DNA of 64,000 bases from CAYYJR01 sp964472305 (GCA_964472305.1 CAYYJR010000001.1:248001-312000), one strand, 5' to 3'. Shown: positions 16,760-25,309, counted from the first letter of the stretch. Notes: a model not told the origin generated them from the sequence alone. Made by a program: numbers and translations.

Positions 16760-17281
16760 TTATTTCTTCACCCGCGAGCGCACGGCCTCCGCCAATTGTT
16801 TGTAATACGGTTTGAAGCCATAATGGCGCATCTCGGTCCACGCTCGTGCGAACGGCCATTGCTGCACCTGCACGCGATAGATACCGATCATGCAGCCGGT
16901 GCGGTCGGCGCCATGCTGGCAGTGGACGTAGACCGGCTCTTTTGGTGCTTTTGTCAGAGTGGCGAGCAGGATATCCACCTGCCGTTGCGTCGGTGGTTCG
17001 CTGCCCATGGGCAGGTTGATCCAGGTGAAGCCCATCGCCTGCGCTCGCGCTTTCTCCTGTTTGACCAATTTGGGGGAAATGCGCAGGTCGATGATGGTGT
17101 GCACGCCCCGGGCGTGCAATTCAGCCAGTCCCCGCGCGGTGGGCGCCGCGCCGCGGGTGATGCCCGGCGCCACCTCGCCGAAGTTGGGCAATCCCGCCGG
17201 AGGGGCAATGGCGACGGCTGCCGACAGCACGCCCAGTGCCAGCGCACACAGCAGGAGAAGCGTTTGAACACGGAATGGCAT
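16760..17281 (-). CDS. exported tyrosine/dual-specificity phosphatase-like protein
   Basis: 173 residues. A signal peptide or anchor (about 5-24) precedes a PTP-fold domain with the P-loop HCQHGADRTG (Cys121, Arg127; the HCX5R signature) and an upstream HTIIDLR strand, as in protein-tyrosine/dual-specificity phosphatases. It should hydrolyse phosphomonoesters on proteins, lipids or inositol phosphates; the substrate is not clear from sequence. The start at 17281 (MPFRVQ) has GGAG eight bases upstream; an ATG two codons earlier is too close to it. Its promoter shares a palindrome with the divergent DUF2156 gene. Confidence 0.88.
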   Translation of the reverse strand: MPFRVQTLLLLCALALGVLSAAVAIAPPAGLPNFGEVAPGITRGAAPTARGLAELHARGVHTIIDLRISPKLVKQEKARAQAMGFTWINLPMGSEPPTQRQVDILLATLTKAPKEPVYVHCQHGADRTGCMIGIYRVQVQQWPFARAWTEMRHYGFKPYYKQLAEAVRSRVKK

Positions 17282-17339
17282 CAGCATGACTCCGAAGATA
17301 ATGGGCGACTCGTGCTTGATGCAAGGCCCCCTGTCGAGC

Positions 17340-17368
17340 ATTATCGCGGGTGCGGAGAGCGCTGTCAA
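17340..17368 (-). promoter_or_regulatory. promoter of phosphatase gene, -35 inside shared palindrome
   Basis: TTGACA (17368-17363), 17-bp spacer, GATAAT (17345-17340). The -35 box lies in the left arm of the 17362-17386 palindrome. Confidence 0.8.
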
Positions 17369-17386
17369 GCCGCGTCGGCTTGACAG
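17362..17386. promoter_or_regulatory. palindrome holding both divergent -35 boxes
   Basis: CTGTCAAGCCG (17362-17372) and CGGCTTGACAG (17376-17386) are exact inverted repeats around CGT. Each arm carries a TTGACA that serves as the -35 of one of two divergent promoters. A dimeric regulator bound here would occlude both promoters at once; no regulator gene is adjacent. Confidence 0.75.
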
Positions 17387-17408
17387 AATGCAACACATCC
17401 GGTGTAAT
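17380..17408 (+). promoter_or_regulatory. promoter of DUF2156 gene, -35 inside shared palindrome
   Basis: TTGACA (17380-17385), 17-bp spacer, TGTAAT (17403-17408), 49 bp before the start codon. Confidence 0.75.
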
Positions 17409-17456
17409 GGATTCCACACCCGCCCGGCGGGATGCTTTCCATCAGGATAATGCCGC

Positions 17457-18359
17457 ATGATACCGCAGTTTCCGCAATTCACGCCTATCGCGCTGGAACA
17501 GAAAGCCACGTTCGATGCGGTGTTGGCGCAGTGCTCGCCGCTTGCGTCCGAATACACCTTTACCAACCTCTACGCCTGGAGCAGCGTGCACGATTACCAG
17601 GTTGCCCGCTTCGGCGATGGTTTGCTGGTGCGCAAAGGCCTGGCGTCAAAGCGGGCGTTCCTGCAACCGTTGGTGCCGGGCGACGGCACGGCGGCGGTGG
17701 CGGCATGCTTCGATTATCTGCAACAGGCGGGCGCGACCGCGCCGCATCTGGAACGCGTGGGAGAGGATTTTGTGGCGCGCACGCACTGGGACGCTCTGCC
17801 GGTGACATTGCGGGAGGACCGCGCGAACTTCGACTACGTCTACAGCGTGCCCGAGTTGATCGAGTTGCGCGGGGAGAAATTCCACGACAAAAAGAATTTC
17901 ATCAACCAGTTCACCAGCCGCTTCGACTATCATTACCTGCCGATGACGCCGGAGGTGGTCGAGCGCAGCCTGCGCTTTCAGCACGAATGGTGCGTCGATC
18001 GCGAATGCGAGAAAGATGTTGGCCTGGCGCAGGAACAATGCGCGGTACACCGCATGCTGTGCCACTTCAGCGCGTTGAAGCTGCTGGGTGGTTTTATCGA
18101 AGTGGAAGGCCGGCTCGTTGCCCTCACTTGTGGCGAGCGGCTGAACGGGGAGACGCTGGTCATCCACATTGAGAAGGCGAAATCCGGCATGCCCGGCCTG
18201 TATCAGGCGATCAACTGGGAATTTCTCCGCCACGTCGGCGCCGCGTTTCCCTACGTCAACCGCGAACAGGACCTGGGCCTGCCCGGCTTGCGCAAAGCCA
18301 AGCAGTCATACAATCCGGTGCGGATGATCAATAAGTATGTCGTGAGCAACCGAGCCTGA
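17457..18359 (+). CDS. DUF2156 (LPG-synthase C-terminal-like) protein
   Basis: 300 residues. The fold is the GNAT-like domain of the C-terminal part of phosphatidylglycerol lysyltransferase, as a stand-alone soluble protein: SEYTFTNLYAWSSVHDYQVA near the N-terminus, GEKFHDKKNFINQF, then FIEVEGRLVALTCGERL, TLVIHIEKA, GMPGLYQAINWEFL and FPYVNREQDLGLPGLRKAKQSYNP. The NREQDLG.PGLR.AK..Y.P end is the best family marker. It would transfer an acyl or aminoacyl group, but the substrate is unknown. No membrane segments are present. AGGA lies nine bases before the ATG. Confidence 0.85.
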   Translation: MIPQFPQFTPIALEQKATFDAVLAQCSPLASEYTFTNLYAWSSVHDYQVARFGDGLLVRKGLASKRAFLQPLVPGDGTAAVAACFDYLQQAGATAPHLERVGEDFVARTHWDALPVTLREDRANFDYVYSVPELIELRGEKFHDKKNFINQFTSRFDYHYLPMTPEVVERSLRFQHEWCVDRECEKDVGLAQEQCAVHRMLCHFSALKLLGGFIEVEGRLVALTCGERLNGETLVIHIEKAKSGMPGLYQAINWEFLRHVGAAFPYVNREQDLGLPGLRKAKQSYNPVRMINKYVVSNRA

Positions 18360-18840
18360 GATATTCAACAACAACACCGACTGCCCAGGCCGAGAATACG
18401 CTGTCGCCCACCTCGTCGCGAATCAGGTCGTAAAGCATGTTGTCGTAGTGGAAATAGCGATCGGTGATCCGGCGCAGGTAGGCGTGCACCCATTCCTGAC
18501 GTTCGATGAGGTCGAACAGCAGTTTTCTCGTTGCCGCGCATGACCACCGTCGTATCAAGTCCCTTGATGAGATCGGGGTCGCATTGCATGAACTTGCCGC
18601 ACGCTCACACCGCCACCTGCCGCATCGAATCCAGCTTAAATTGTCAGTAGAAATTCTGCGGACTTCAAACAAAGCGCGCCGTCTCCGGATCGTCGAAACC
18701 GGGTTCGCAGCAGACCGTGCCGGGCATCTCCACCCGCGGCATCCCAGGTACAGCGCCAGGCAGTTGGGCGCGCCCGCGCCGCCAGCCATTCGGGAGCAGA
18801 GGACAACGGCCTCGATGACAGTCCAACGCCCTGGGGGTTG
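18360..18840 (-). pseudogene. frameshifted remnant of a protein gene
   Basis: Protein-like sequence is split over different minus-strand frames. One frame (18360-18522) encodes LLFDLIERQEWVHAYLRRITD and on through YFHYDNMLYDLIRDEVGDSVF. The next (18527-18604) supplies CGKFMQCDPDLIKGLD and VVMRGNEK. The two join across an AAAA run at 18526-18523 if one A is removed. A TGA lies just upstream (18605-18607). Another frame gives VEMPGTVCCEPGFDDPETARFV (to about 18740), after CSRMAGGAGAPNCLALYLG in yet another. Order and continuity show one decayed gene. The family is not certain: some phrases recall uroporphyrinogen-decarboxylase-like proteins. Its 3' end runs into the DUF2156 stop. Confidence 0.65.
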
Positions 18841-18899
18841 CATCCCTTCCGACTTCTTTTCAGCACGCGACTCGGGGATAGGGATACGCGAACTTGCCG

Positions 18900-20270
18900 T
18901 TAAAACACCTTGCCGGGATTCATGATTCCGAACGGATCGAAGACGGCTTTGATTTGCCGGTAGAATTCCAGGTTCTGCGCGGGTACGGCTAGCGGCAGGT
19001 ACTCGCGCTTGAGCAGTCCGATGCCGTGCTCGCCGGACAGGGTGCCGCCCAACTCCACCGCGGCCTTGATCAGCGCTTCCGCCGCGCGCTCGATGCGGGC
19101 AACCTCTTCCGCGTCGCGCGGATCGAACACCAGGTTCGGGTGCAGGTTGCCGTCGCCGATGTGGCCGAAGGTGGGAAGCATGACGTCGTATTCCGCGGAG
19201 ATCTGCTGCAACCGCCGCACCATTGGCACAATGGAGCGGCGCGGTAGCGAGATATCTTCCCCCAGTTTGCTGGGACGCAATTGCGACAGCGACGGCGACA
19301 CCGAGCGGCGCGCCTTCCACAACCGGTCGCGCTCCTCGCTGTCGGTGGCGCGCTCCACGCTGCGGGCGCCGCCGGTGCGGCAAAGCTCGGTAATGCGCGC
19401 CAACTCGGATTCCACCGCGGCTGACTGCCCGTCGCACTCGATCAGCAGCAGCGCCTCAATATCCTGTGGCAGCCCCAGCCGGGAGGCGTGCTCGATGCAC
19501 TGGATGCCCAGCCGGTCGATGAATTCCAGCACCGAGGGCAGGATACCCGCGCCGAGGATGCGCGTGACCAGCACCGCCGCGTCCTCCAGGTTGGGGAAGA
19601 GCGCCAGCACGGTGCCCGACGCCGGCGGCAGCGGGATGAGCCGCAGCGTGATGCGCGTGAGCGCGCCCAGCGTGCCTTCCGAGCCGACGAAGAGTTGCGA
19701 CAGATTGTAGCCGGTGGCGCTTTTCAGGTATTTGCCGCCATCGGTGAGCACGCGCCCACCGGCCAGCACCGCGCGGATGCCGCGCACGTACTCGCGCGTG
19801 GTGCCATATTTCAGACAGCGTGGACCACCCGCACCGGTGGAAACATTGCCTCCGAGCGTGCTCTGCTTCAGACTGGCGGGATCGGGCGGGTAAAACAGCC
19901 CGCGCTTTTCCACCGTCGCCTGCAGGTCGGCGGTCACCACCCCCGGCTCCACCACGACCATCAGGCTTTCCTCGTCGAGATCGAGTATGCGGTTCATGCC
20001 GGCGAAGTTGAGCGCGATGCCGCCCCGCGGCACCGAGCCACCCGCCAGCCCGCTCGCTGCCCCACGCGGAAACACCGGCACGCCACGTTCCTGCGCCAAG
20101 CGCAGCACCGCGACCACCTCCTCCTCCGCCTGCACGTTCACCACCGCCGCCGGCTCACCCGTCAGCCACGTGCCGCCGTCATACCCGTAGGCGATCAGTG
20201 ATTCCGCGTCCGCCAGCACGCGCCCCTTCGGTAGTGCGGCGGTTAATTGATCCACAAGTGTTGTTGGCAT
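18900..20270 (-). CDS. glcD: glycolate oxidase, FAD subunit GlcD
   Basis: 456 residues. PCMH-type FAD domain with VFPRGAASGLAGGSVP, SLMVVVEPGVV, YPPDPASLKQSTLGGNVSTGAGGPRCLKYG and LFVGSEGTLGALTRITLRL, then the FAD-oxidase C-terminal domain with THIS-type motifs FGHIGDGNLHPNLVFDP and GGTLSGEHGIGLLKREYL. The HIGDGNLHPN histidines match the metal/substrate site of this family. It oxidises glycolate or a related 2-hydroxy acid (D-lactate is an alternative) and passes electrons to GlcF. It lies downstream of glcF on the same strand, 205 bp away. GlcE is absent. Confidence 0.93.
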   Translation of the reverse strand: MPTTLVDQLTAALPKGRVLADAESLIAYGYDGGTWLTGEPAAVVNVQAEEEVVAVLRLAQERGVPVFPRGAASGLAGGSVPRGGIALNFAGMNRILDLDEESLMVVVEPGVVTADLQATVEKRGLFYPPDPASLKQSTLGGNVSTGAGGPRCLKYGTTREYVRGIRAVLAGGRVLTDGGKYLKSATGYNLSQLFVGSEGTLGALTRITLRLIPLPPASGTVLALFPNLEDAAVLVTRILGAGILPSVLEFIDRLGIQCIEHASRLGLPQDIEALLLIECDGQSAAVESELARITELCRTGGARSVERATDSEERDRLWKARRSVSPSLSQLRPSKLGEDISLPRRSIVPMVRRLQQISAEYDVMLPTFGHIGDGNLHPNLVFDPRDAEEVARIERAAEALIKAAVELGGTLSGEHGIGLLKREYLPLAVPAQNLEFYRQIKAVFDPFGIMNPGKVF

Positions 20271-20349
20271 GATTCCAGTCTTTCGTTCCCAAGCCGTATA
20301 CTGGTACGGACTTCGGCGCCCGTAAAGGCGCGAATAGTTTGTTTCGCAC

Positions 20350-20399
20350 GCATTCTGGGGCTGACGCCCCAGGCTGAATACCGCGGCGCCTGCGGAGCC
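20350..20399. repeat. short palindromic repeat between glcF and glcD
   Basis: TGGGGCTGACGCCCCA (20356-20371) is a 16-base inverted repeat with GGCTGAATACCGCGGCGCC next to it, and GGCGCCCGTAAAGGCGC lies about 35 bases to the left. This resembles extragenic palindromes seen between genes in several GC-rich phyla. In the glcF-glcD transcript it could form a hairpin and uncouple expression of the two subunits. No second copy was found here. Confidence 0.45.
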
Positions 20400-20475
20400 A
20401 ATATACTCGCACAGCTATGCCGCTATATATTGATAGCGATTGATCGTCATCTCTTCCCACCTATCACACCACTCG

Positions 20476-21747
20476 TCACTCATTTCCGCCCAGCGCTTCG
20501 TCTACCACCTCGCTGATATGGCGCACCGTCCAGGCGTCCTCTTTCTCGCGACCGCCCGCGAGTTGCAGCAGGCAGCCGGGGTTGGCGGTGATGACGGTGT
20601 GTGCGCCGCTTGCGCGGATGTTGGCCAGCTTGCGTGCCAGCGCGTCATCGGAAATCTCCGGGTGAATGGCCCAGTACATGCCGGCGCTGCCGCAGCAGCG
20701 GTCGTGCTCGGCCAGTTCGCGATACTCCGGGCACAGGCGTTTCAGCAACGCCTTCGGCTGTTTGCACACGCCTTGCGCGTGGCCCAGGTGGCAGGGGGAG
20801 TGGTAGGTTACCGGGCCGATGTCTACCGTCGCCTCCGGCATCAGCGGCTCCACGAACTCGGCGAAGTCGCGCACGCGGGCGGCGAAAATTTTCGCGGCGG
20901 GGTCGTTCTCGAACCAGTGGTCGTAATGCTTCAATTCCGCGCCGCATGCCGCGCAGTCGGTAATAATGGTCTCCACGCCGTCGAAACAGCGCAGGTTGTG
21001 GCGCATCATCTGCCGTGCCAGGTCGAGTTCGCTCAGGCTCACCTGCGGCGCGCCGCAGCACATAACCTCTTTCGGCATCACCACCTCATAACCCAGCCGG
21101 GTGAGCGCGCGGATGCTGCGGCGGGTGACGTCGGCGAAGATCGTGTTCATGGCGCAGCCAAGGAAAAAGCCGACCCGTCCGCGCCGGGCGCCTACCGCGG
21201 GGATTACCTCCGGCAGGCTGTGGCGCACCGATTTGGCTGGAATAGCAGGCAGGAAACGATCCATGCGGCGTAGCGCCGGCAGCGGTTTCAGCAATCCGGC
21301 GGCGCGCACCAGATGTTGCAGACCGGTGCGCTGGTAAAACAGGCGCGTCAGTCCCAGTCCGTTTTCCAGCCAGCCGGGACGCGACAACACCGGACCGAGT
21401 ACCATCCGCTTGAGCCAGCGCGAGAAAGGCATCTCTTTTTGCAGCACCGCACGCACCTCGGTCGCAAGCTGGCCAGGGTGTAGCCCGTTCGGGCATACGC
21501 TCTCGCAGGCGCGGCAATCCAGGCAGGTGAACAGCGCCTCGCGCAGGCGTGGTGTGTTCTCCAGCTTGTGCTCCATCAGCGCACGCACCAGTTGCACCCG
21601 TCCGCGCGGCGAGGTGATCTCCGACAGCGTTGCCGAATATGACGGACAGGCGGGCAGGCATGTCGCACAACGACTGCAGGTCAGCAGCGTGTCGTAGACC
21701 GGGGATTCGCCGGGTGGAAACGCGTATTCTGTTTCGGGCAGTTTCAT
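20476..21747 (-). CDS. glcF: glycolate oxidase iron-sulphur subunit GlcF
   Basis: 423 residues. Two 4Fe-4S motifs at the N-terminus (CSRCATCLPACPSY and CLDCRACESVCPNG) are followed by two CCG domains with the signatures CCGAP and CAACG, then SPCHLGH and RCCGSAGMY. This matches the Fe-S/CCG subunit of glycolate oxidase and related (S)-2-hydroxy-acid dehydrogenases. It takes electrons from GlcD to the quinone pool at the membrane. A -10-like GATACA lies only 11 bases before the ATG at 21747 and no ribosome site is evident, so its mRNA could also be leaderless. It is followed by glcD. Confidence 0.93.
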   Translation of the reverse strand: MKLPETEYAFPPGESPVYDTLLTCSRCATCLPACPSYSATLSEITSPRGRVQLVRALMEHKLENTPRLREALFTCLDCRACESVCPNGLHPGQLATEVRAVLQKEMPFSRWLKRMVLGPVLSRPGWLENGLGLTRLFYQRTGLQHLVRAAGLLKPLPALRRMDRFLPAIPAKSVRHSLPEVIPAVGARRGRVGFFLGCAMNTIFADVTRRSIRALTRLGYEVVMPKEVMCCGAPQVSLSELDLARQMMRHNLRCFDGVETIITDCAACGAELKHYDHWFENDPAAKIFAARVRDFAEFVEPLMPEATVDIGPVTYHSPCHLGHAQGVCKQPKALLKRLCPEYRELAEHDRCCGSAGMYWAIHPEISDDALARKLANIRASGAHTVITANPGCLLQLAGGREKEDAWTVRHISEVVDEALGGNE

Positions 21748-21861
21748 AGCACACGTAGTGTATCCGATTTACGGCGAAGGTGCCAGCGGAAGCGGCGAGG
21801 AATGCGGCGTGCTCGCGTCACGGGGAAACGATTCGTGCACAAGCGGCGCGGGGAATTTATG

Positions 21862-21890
21862 TTGAAAAAAATTTCTGTTTCGGTTACAAT
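21862..21890 (+). promoter_or_regulatory. promoter P1 of the GT2 gene
   Basis: TTGAAA (21862-21867), 17-bp spacer, TACAAT (21885-21890). Confidence 0.7.
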
Positions 21891-21904
21891 ACAACCGATG
21901 GGGC

Positions 21905-21934
21905 TTCGACAAGATGCGTCGCTCGGTGTATACT
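21905..21934 (+). promoter_or_regulatory. promoter P2 of the GT2 gene
   Basis: TTCGAC (21905-21910), 18-bp spacer, TATACT (21929-21934). It is in tandem with P1; either gives a leader of about 190-230 nt. Confidence 0.6.
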
Positions 21935-22128
21935 AAAATACCAAGGCACACATAGCCGAACTTCGCGCTCACAACCTGTTCCCCCTCACGGGTGAGGGGT
22001 GGTCCAGGGCGGTCCGTGCCGTAGCGACGGAGATCGCCGGGCACGGCGAAACGCCGAGTTGAAGAGGAAATCCCGCCAGCCGGGTAAACCCTCACGTTCA
22101 GGTGTTACCGACCTTTGGGAAGGAAACG

Positions 22129-23481
22129 ATGAGCCATTTGCTGAACATTCTGGTCTTCATCCCGCTGCTGCCGATTTGGATACTGGTCATTTATCAACTC
22201 GTGCTGACGATCAATGGCCTGATCTACTACCGCAAATCCTTGCGGGAACGGCGGGAGATTCTCCTCGACCTACCCCCATTGCCGCCTGTCACCATTCTTA
22301 TTCCCGCGCATAACGAGGAGAAGGTGATCGAGCGTACTGTGCGGAGCATGCTGGCGCTCGAATATACGCCGGGACGACTGCAGGTGATGGTAATCAACGA
22401 CGCATCGGACGATGCGACAGGCCAGATTCTCGACCGCCTGGCAGCAGAAGATGATCGCGTCCGCGTGCTGCACCGCGCGCGACCCGAAGGCGGCACCGGA
22501 AAATCCGCCGCGCTGAATGCCGCGATGAAGCTGGTGGAAAACGAATACATCGCCATTTATGACGCGGACAACTGCCCCGAACCCAACGCACTGAAGCTGC
22601 TGATCGCGCAGTTCCTCGTCAGGCCCGAGCTCGGTGCGGTGGTGGGCAAGTTCCGTACCGGCAATAAAACGCGCAACCTGCTCACCCGTTTCATCAACAT
22701 CGAAGGATTGGGCTTCCAGGGCACCATGCAGGCGGGACGCTCGCAGTTAATGGGTATTGCCACGCTGTCCGGCACCAATTACGTCATTCGGCGCAGCGTC
22801 GTGACCGCGTTGGGCGGTTGGGATGTCGAAGCGCTGACGGAAGACCAGGAGCTCAGCGTGCGCATGTACCAGGCCGGTTACCGCGTCGGATACGTACCCT
22901 ATTCGTCCTCCTGGGAGCAGGAACCGGAGACGTTCTCCGTGTGGCTGAAACAGCGCACCCGCTGGGCGCGCGGCAACAATTATGCCTTCGTCAAGCTGTT
23001 GCACACCTTCGGGCAATCCCGCTCCAAGCTGATTGCGCTCGAACTGCTCTACGTACTGTCGATTCCCTACTGCCTGTTGCTCGCGCTGGTGCTCTCGCAG
23101 ATCATGGTGATCAGTTCGCTGCTGGGTGGGAATTTATTGCTTACCTCCGGCATTCCGAATTGGTGGTGGTATATTGCCGTCGGGCTGTATTACTCCGAGG
23201 TCGTAGTCGTACTGGGCGGCGATAAAGAACTCACGCCGTTGAATATGGCCACTACGCTGCTGATGTATTTCACCTACTGCCAGGCATGGCCGCTCGCGTA
23301 TATCCGCGCGCTCTACAGCGATGTAATTCGGCGCGAATCGCGTACCTGGTACAAGACGGTCCGCTTCGACATCGCCCCCGATCCCAATGTCCCGGCGTCC
23401 AATATGTTCGGCGATATGTCGGTGGTGAAATTTTTCAGTCAGAAGCGCGCGCTGACCGCCGGCGGGAAGCAGGACGGGTAA
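22129..23481 (+). CDS. membrane GT2 processive glycosyltransferase (polysaccharide synthase-like)
   Basis: 450 residues. An N-terminal membrane helix (about 2-26) precedes a GT-A domain with the four processive motifs: MVINDASDD (about 90), DADN (about 147-150), TEDQE (about 241) and QRTRW (about 281-285). Further membrane helices follow (about 305-335, 340-360 and 380-400). This matches cellulose/poly-N-acetylglucosamine/hyaluronan-type synthases that extrude a polymer through the membrane. The specific sugar is unknown. AAGGA sits four bases before the ATG at 22129, favouring it over an upstream ATG at 22102. It converges on the diguanylate cyclase gene, so c-di-GMP control of the polymer is plausible. 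Confidence 0.88.
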   Translation: MSHLLNILVFIPLLPIWILVIYQLVLTINGLIYYRKSLRERREILLDLPPLPPVTILIPAHNEEKVIERTVRSMLALEYTPGRLQVMVINDASDDATGQILDRLAAEDDRVRVLHRARPEGGTGKSAALNAAMKLVENEYIAIYDADNCPEPNALKLLIAQFLVRPELGAVVGKFRTGNKTRNLLTRFINIEGLGFQGTMQAGRSQLMGIATLSGTNYVIRRSVVTALGGWDVEALTEDQELSVRMYQAGYRVGYVPYSSSWEQEPETFSVWLKQRTRWARGNNYAFVKLLHTFGQSRSKLIALELLYVLSIPYCLLLALVLSQIMVISSLLGGNLLLTSGIPNWWWYIAVGLYYSEVVVVLGGDKELTPLNMATTLLMYFTYCQAWPLAYIRALYSDVIRRESRTWYKTVRFDIAPDPNVPASNMFGDMSVVKFFSQKRALTAGGKQDG

Positions 23482-23514
23482 CCCAACACGCGAATCACGG
23501 GTCACAATCGAATC

Positions 23515-23563
23515 CCGGCAGGGTGGCGGTCTATCCTTTCAGCCATCCCTGCCGGTTTTTTTT
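23515..23563 (+). terminator. intrinsic terminator of the GT2 gene
   Basis: CCGGCAGGGTGGC (23515-23527) pairs with GCCATCCCTGCCGG (23542-23555), one bulge, followed by eight Ts. Confidence 0.95.
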
Positions 23564-23700
23564 ATGCGCGACTCGCTGAACTGATGGAATCCGGGAGCTA
23601 TCGCTACCCCGGTGGAGCGGATGAACATATCATACAGGCCAAGGTAGGCGCGGCTGCCGCGGTAGTCGTCGCGGAGGGCGTTGTATCGTCGGACAGTTTC

Positions 23701-25059
23701 TTAGCCAGTGGGCGTGGTTTCGACAGGGTAGGGGGGCGTGCCGACTGTGGCACGCACCCGGTTGCGACCATCGGCCTTTGCCTGGTAAAGCGCCGCATCG
23801 GCGGCGGCCAGCAGGCTGCCTTGCGTTTGTTGGTTGGGCGCCAGCTCGGCGACGCCGATGCTGACCGTCATGGAGATGCTGGTGCCGTCTTCCATGATGA
23901 ACGGCGCGCGCGCGATGGCGTTGCACGCGCGTTCCGCCACGGTTATCGCCACCTCCAGCGGGGTGCCCGGCGTAGCCAGCGCAAACTCCTCGCCCCCGAT
24001 GCGGCAGAACAGGTCCGTGGTGCGGAACAGTGCCTTCATGCGCTGCGCAAACTGCCGCAGCACCTCGTCGCCCGCCTGGTGGCCATGCTCATCGTTGACG
24101 CGTTTGAAGAAATCCAGATCCAGAATGGCTAGCGACAACGGCGTGTCGGACAGCAGCGCCCGCTCGATCTCCAGCGCCATCCACAGGTTGAACATGCGCC
24201 GGTTGCCCACCCCGGTCAATTCGTCGGAATGCGACAGGTCTTTCACTTGTTGAATGACGCGCGCATTTTCAAACGCGGTGGCCAGCGCGTGCCCGATTGA
24301 CTCCATAAAGCGAATATCATCCTGCGTGTAGGGCACATCCGCCCGGCGTCCCAACACCAGCACCGAGCGCACCTGGCCGTCGATCACGAAGGGAATGGCG
24401 ATGAGCTGGGTGATGTCATCGGCGACCGAGGGCGGTCGCAGGTGCAGGTTGTGATGCGCCGCGTTCACTATCGCCACGCACTGGTGTTTCGCCACCTCGG
24501 CGAAGACGCCATCCCCGACCGGGACCAGCACCGGGTTCTGCCCCTCCGGGCGCTCCGGCCGTGCCGCCTGCAAACGAAAGGCGTTATCCGACTCGCTGTA
24601 TTCATACAGGTGAATGATATCCGGGTGCAGCAGCTTGCCGATCTGCGTCAGCACGGTGGTCTGTACCTGGCTGAGATCGAGTGAGCGACTGGCGGCAGTG
24701 GTGACGGTGCTCAACAACGTCAGGCTCTGGTTGGTTTGCATCAACTCGGTGAACATGGCGCCGCGGATGCCGACGAACAGGCCGATCAGCAGGAAACCGC
24801 AATCCAGCGCGATCAGACTGGCAGGTTCCATGTGATTGTCAAAGAGAAATTTGCCACCGATTACCGGTGAGATGATGACGGCGGCGATCAATCCGGTGAT
24901 CAAGCCCACTTTCCAGCCCCACGCCCAGGCGATCAGCGCGACCAACAGCACTAACAACAGGGTGATGAGCGTGGAGTAATCGGTGGTGGAGAAAGCAGCC
25001 GCCACGACAGCGCCGATCACCAGGAGCACGATGCCGGCGGTTACGGCTTGCTTTTGCAT
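23701..25059 (-). CDS. membrane GAF-GGDEF diguanylate cyclase
   Basis: 452 residues. Four membrane helices (about 5-24, 30-48, 50-67 and 81-103), a GAF domain (about 115-270) and a GGDEF domain (about 275-440). The active site is GGEEF (355-359), and RTTD (346-349), five residues before it, is the autoinhibitory I-site. It should make c-di-GMP from two GTP, gated by signals sensed at the membrane or by GAF. GAGGGAGG six bases before the ATG at 25059 fixes this start; longer in-frame starts (25104, 25134) have weaker ribosome sites. A promoter lies at 25264-25292, leaving a 200-nt leader. Confidence 0.93.
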   Translation of the reverse strand: MQKQAVTAGIVLLVIGAVVAAAFSTTDYSTLITLLLVLLVALIAWAWGWKVGLITGLIAAVIISPVIGGKFLFDNHMEPASLIALDCGFLLIGLFVGIRGAMFTELMQTNQSLTLLSTVTTAASRSLDLSQVQTTVLTQIGKLLHPDIIHLYEYSESDNAFRLQAARPERPEGQNPVLVPVGDGVFAEVAKHQCVAIVNAAHHNLHLRPPSVADDITQLIAIPFVIDGQVRSVLVLGRRADVPYTQDDIRFMESIGHALATAFENARVIQQVKDLSHSDELTGVGNRRMFNLWMALEIERALLSDTPLSLAILDLDFFKRVNDEHGHQAGDEVLRQFAQRMKALFRTTDLFCRIGGEEFALATPGTPLEVAITVAERACNAIARAPFIMEDGTSISMTVSIGVAELAPNQQTQGSLLAAADAALYQAKADGRNRVRATVGTPPYPVETTPTG

Positions 25060-25263
25060 GACGGATCCTCCCTCGAATAGGCGTATAAGAGTGTCGAGCT
25101 TCATGGTCAGGTTCCATGCCTTTCTCCACGACATTCCGGGATCTCATGCCTGGTGGTTGCATCGGCAACCCGGACGACATCAAATCCACCGGTCTGGTCG
25201 GATGATTGCGAGACCGCCATCCCGGCATACTCAACTACCGGCTTCCGCTCCTATTCCAGTATA

Positions 25264-25292
25264 ACAGTACCAGCGCAGTCGTGTTTTGTCAA
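25264..25292 (-). promoter_or_regulatory. promoter of the diguanylate cyclase gene
   Basis: TTGACA (25292-25287), 17-bp spacer, TACTGT (25269-25264). The resulting leader to 25060 is about 200 nt, longer than most in the window. Confidence 0.7.
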
Positions 25293-25309
25293 GGTCATAA
25301 ATGCCGGTG

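Larger units (their letters stand above)
21748..22128. other. leader and promoters of the GT2 gene
   Basis: This 381-bp gap holds two tandem promoters (21862-21890 and 21905-21934) and a 200-nt leader. The leader can fold: CCCCTCACGGGTGAGGGG near 21982, CCGTGCC with GGCACGG, and CGGCG-AAA-CGCCG. It has a GGTGTTACCGACC end but lacks the core of a c-di-GMP-I riboswitch (see rejected list). Its structure deserves a covariance search. Confidence 0.45.

Noticed and set aside
21970..22128. c-di-GMP-I (GEMM) riboswitch before the GT2 gene
   Set aside because: The end GGTGTTACCGACC resembles the GEMM tail, but the GGGCAAACC and GACGCAAAGCC cores with their tetraloop are missing.
23584..24132. Plus-strand frame opposite the diguanylate cyclase gene
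   Set aside because: The minus-strand GGDEF frame is well supported; the plus frame is its antisense.
25060..25257. c-di-GMP riboswitch before the diguanylate cyclase
   Set aside because: GGGTTGCCGATGC resembles one GEMM strand but the rest of the consensus is absent; no expression platform is clear.
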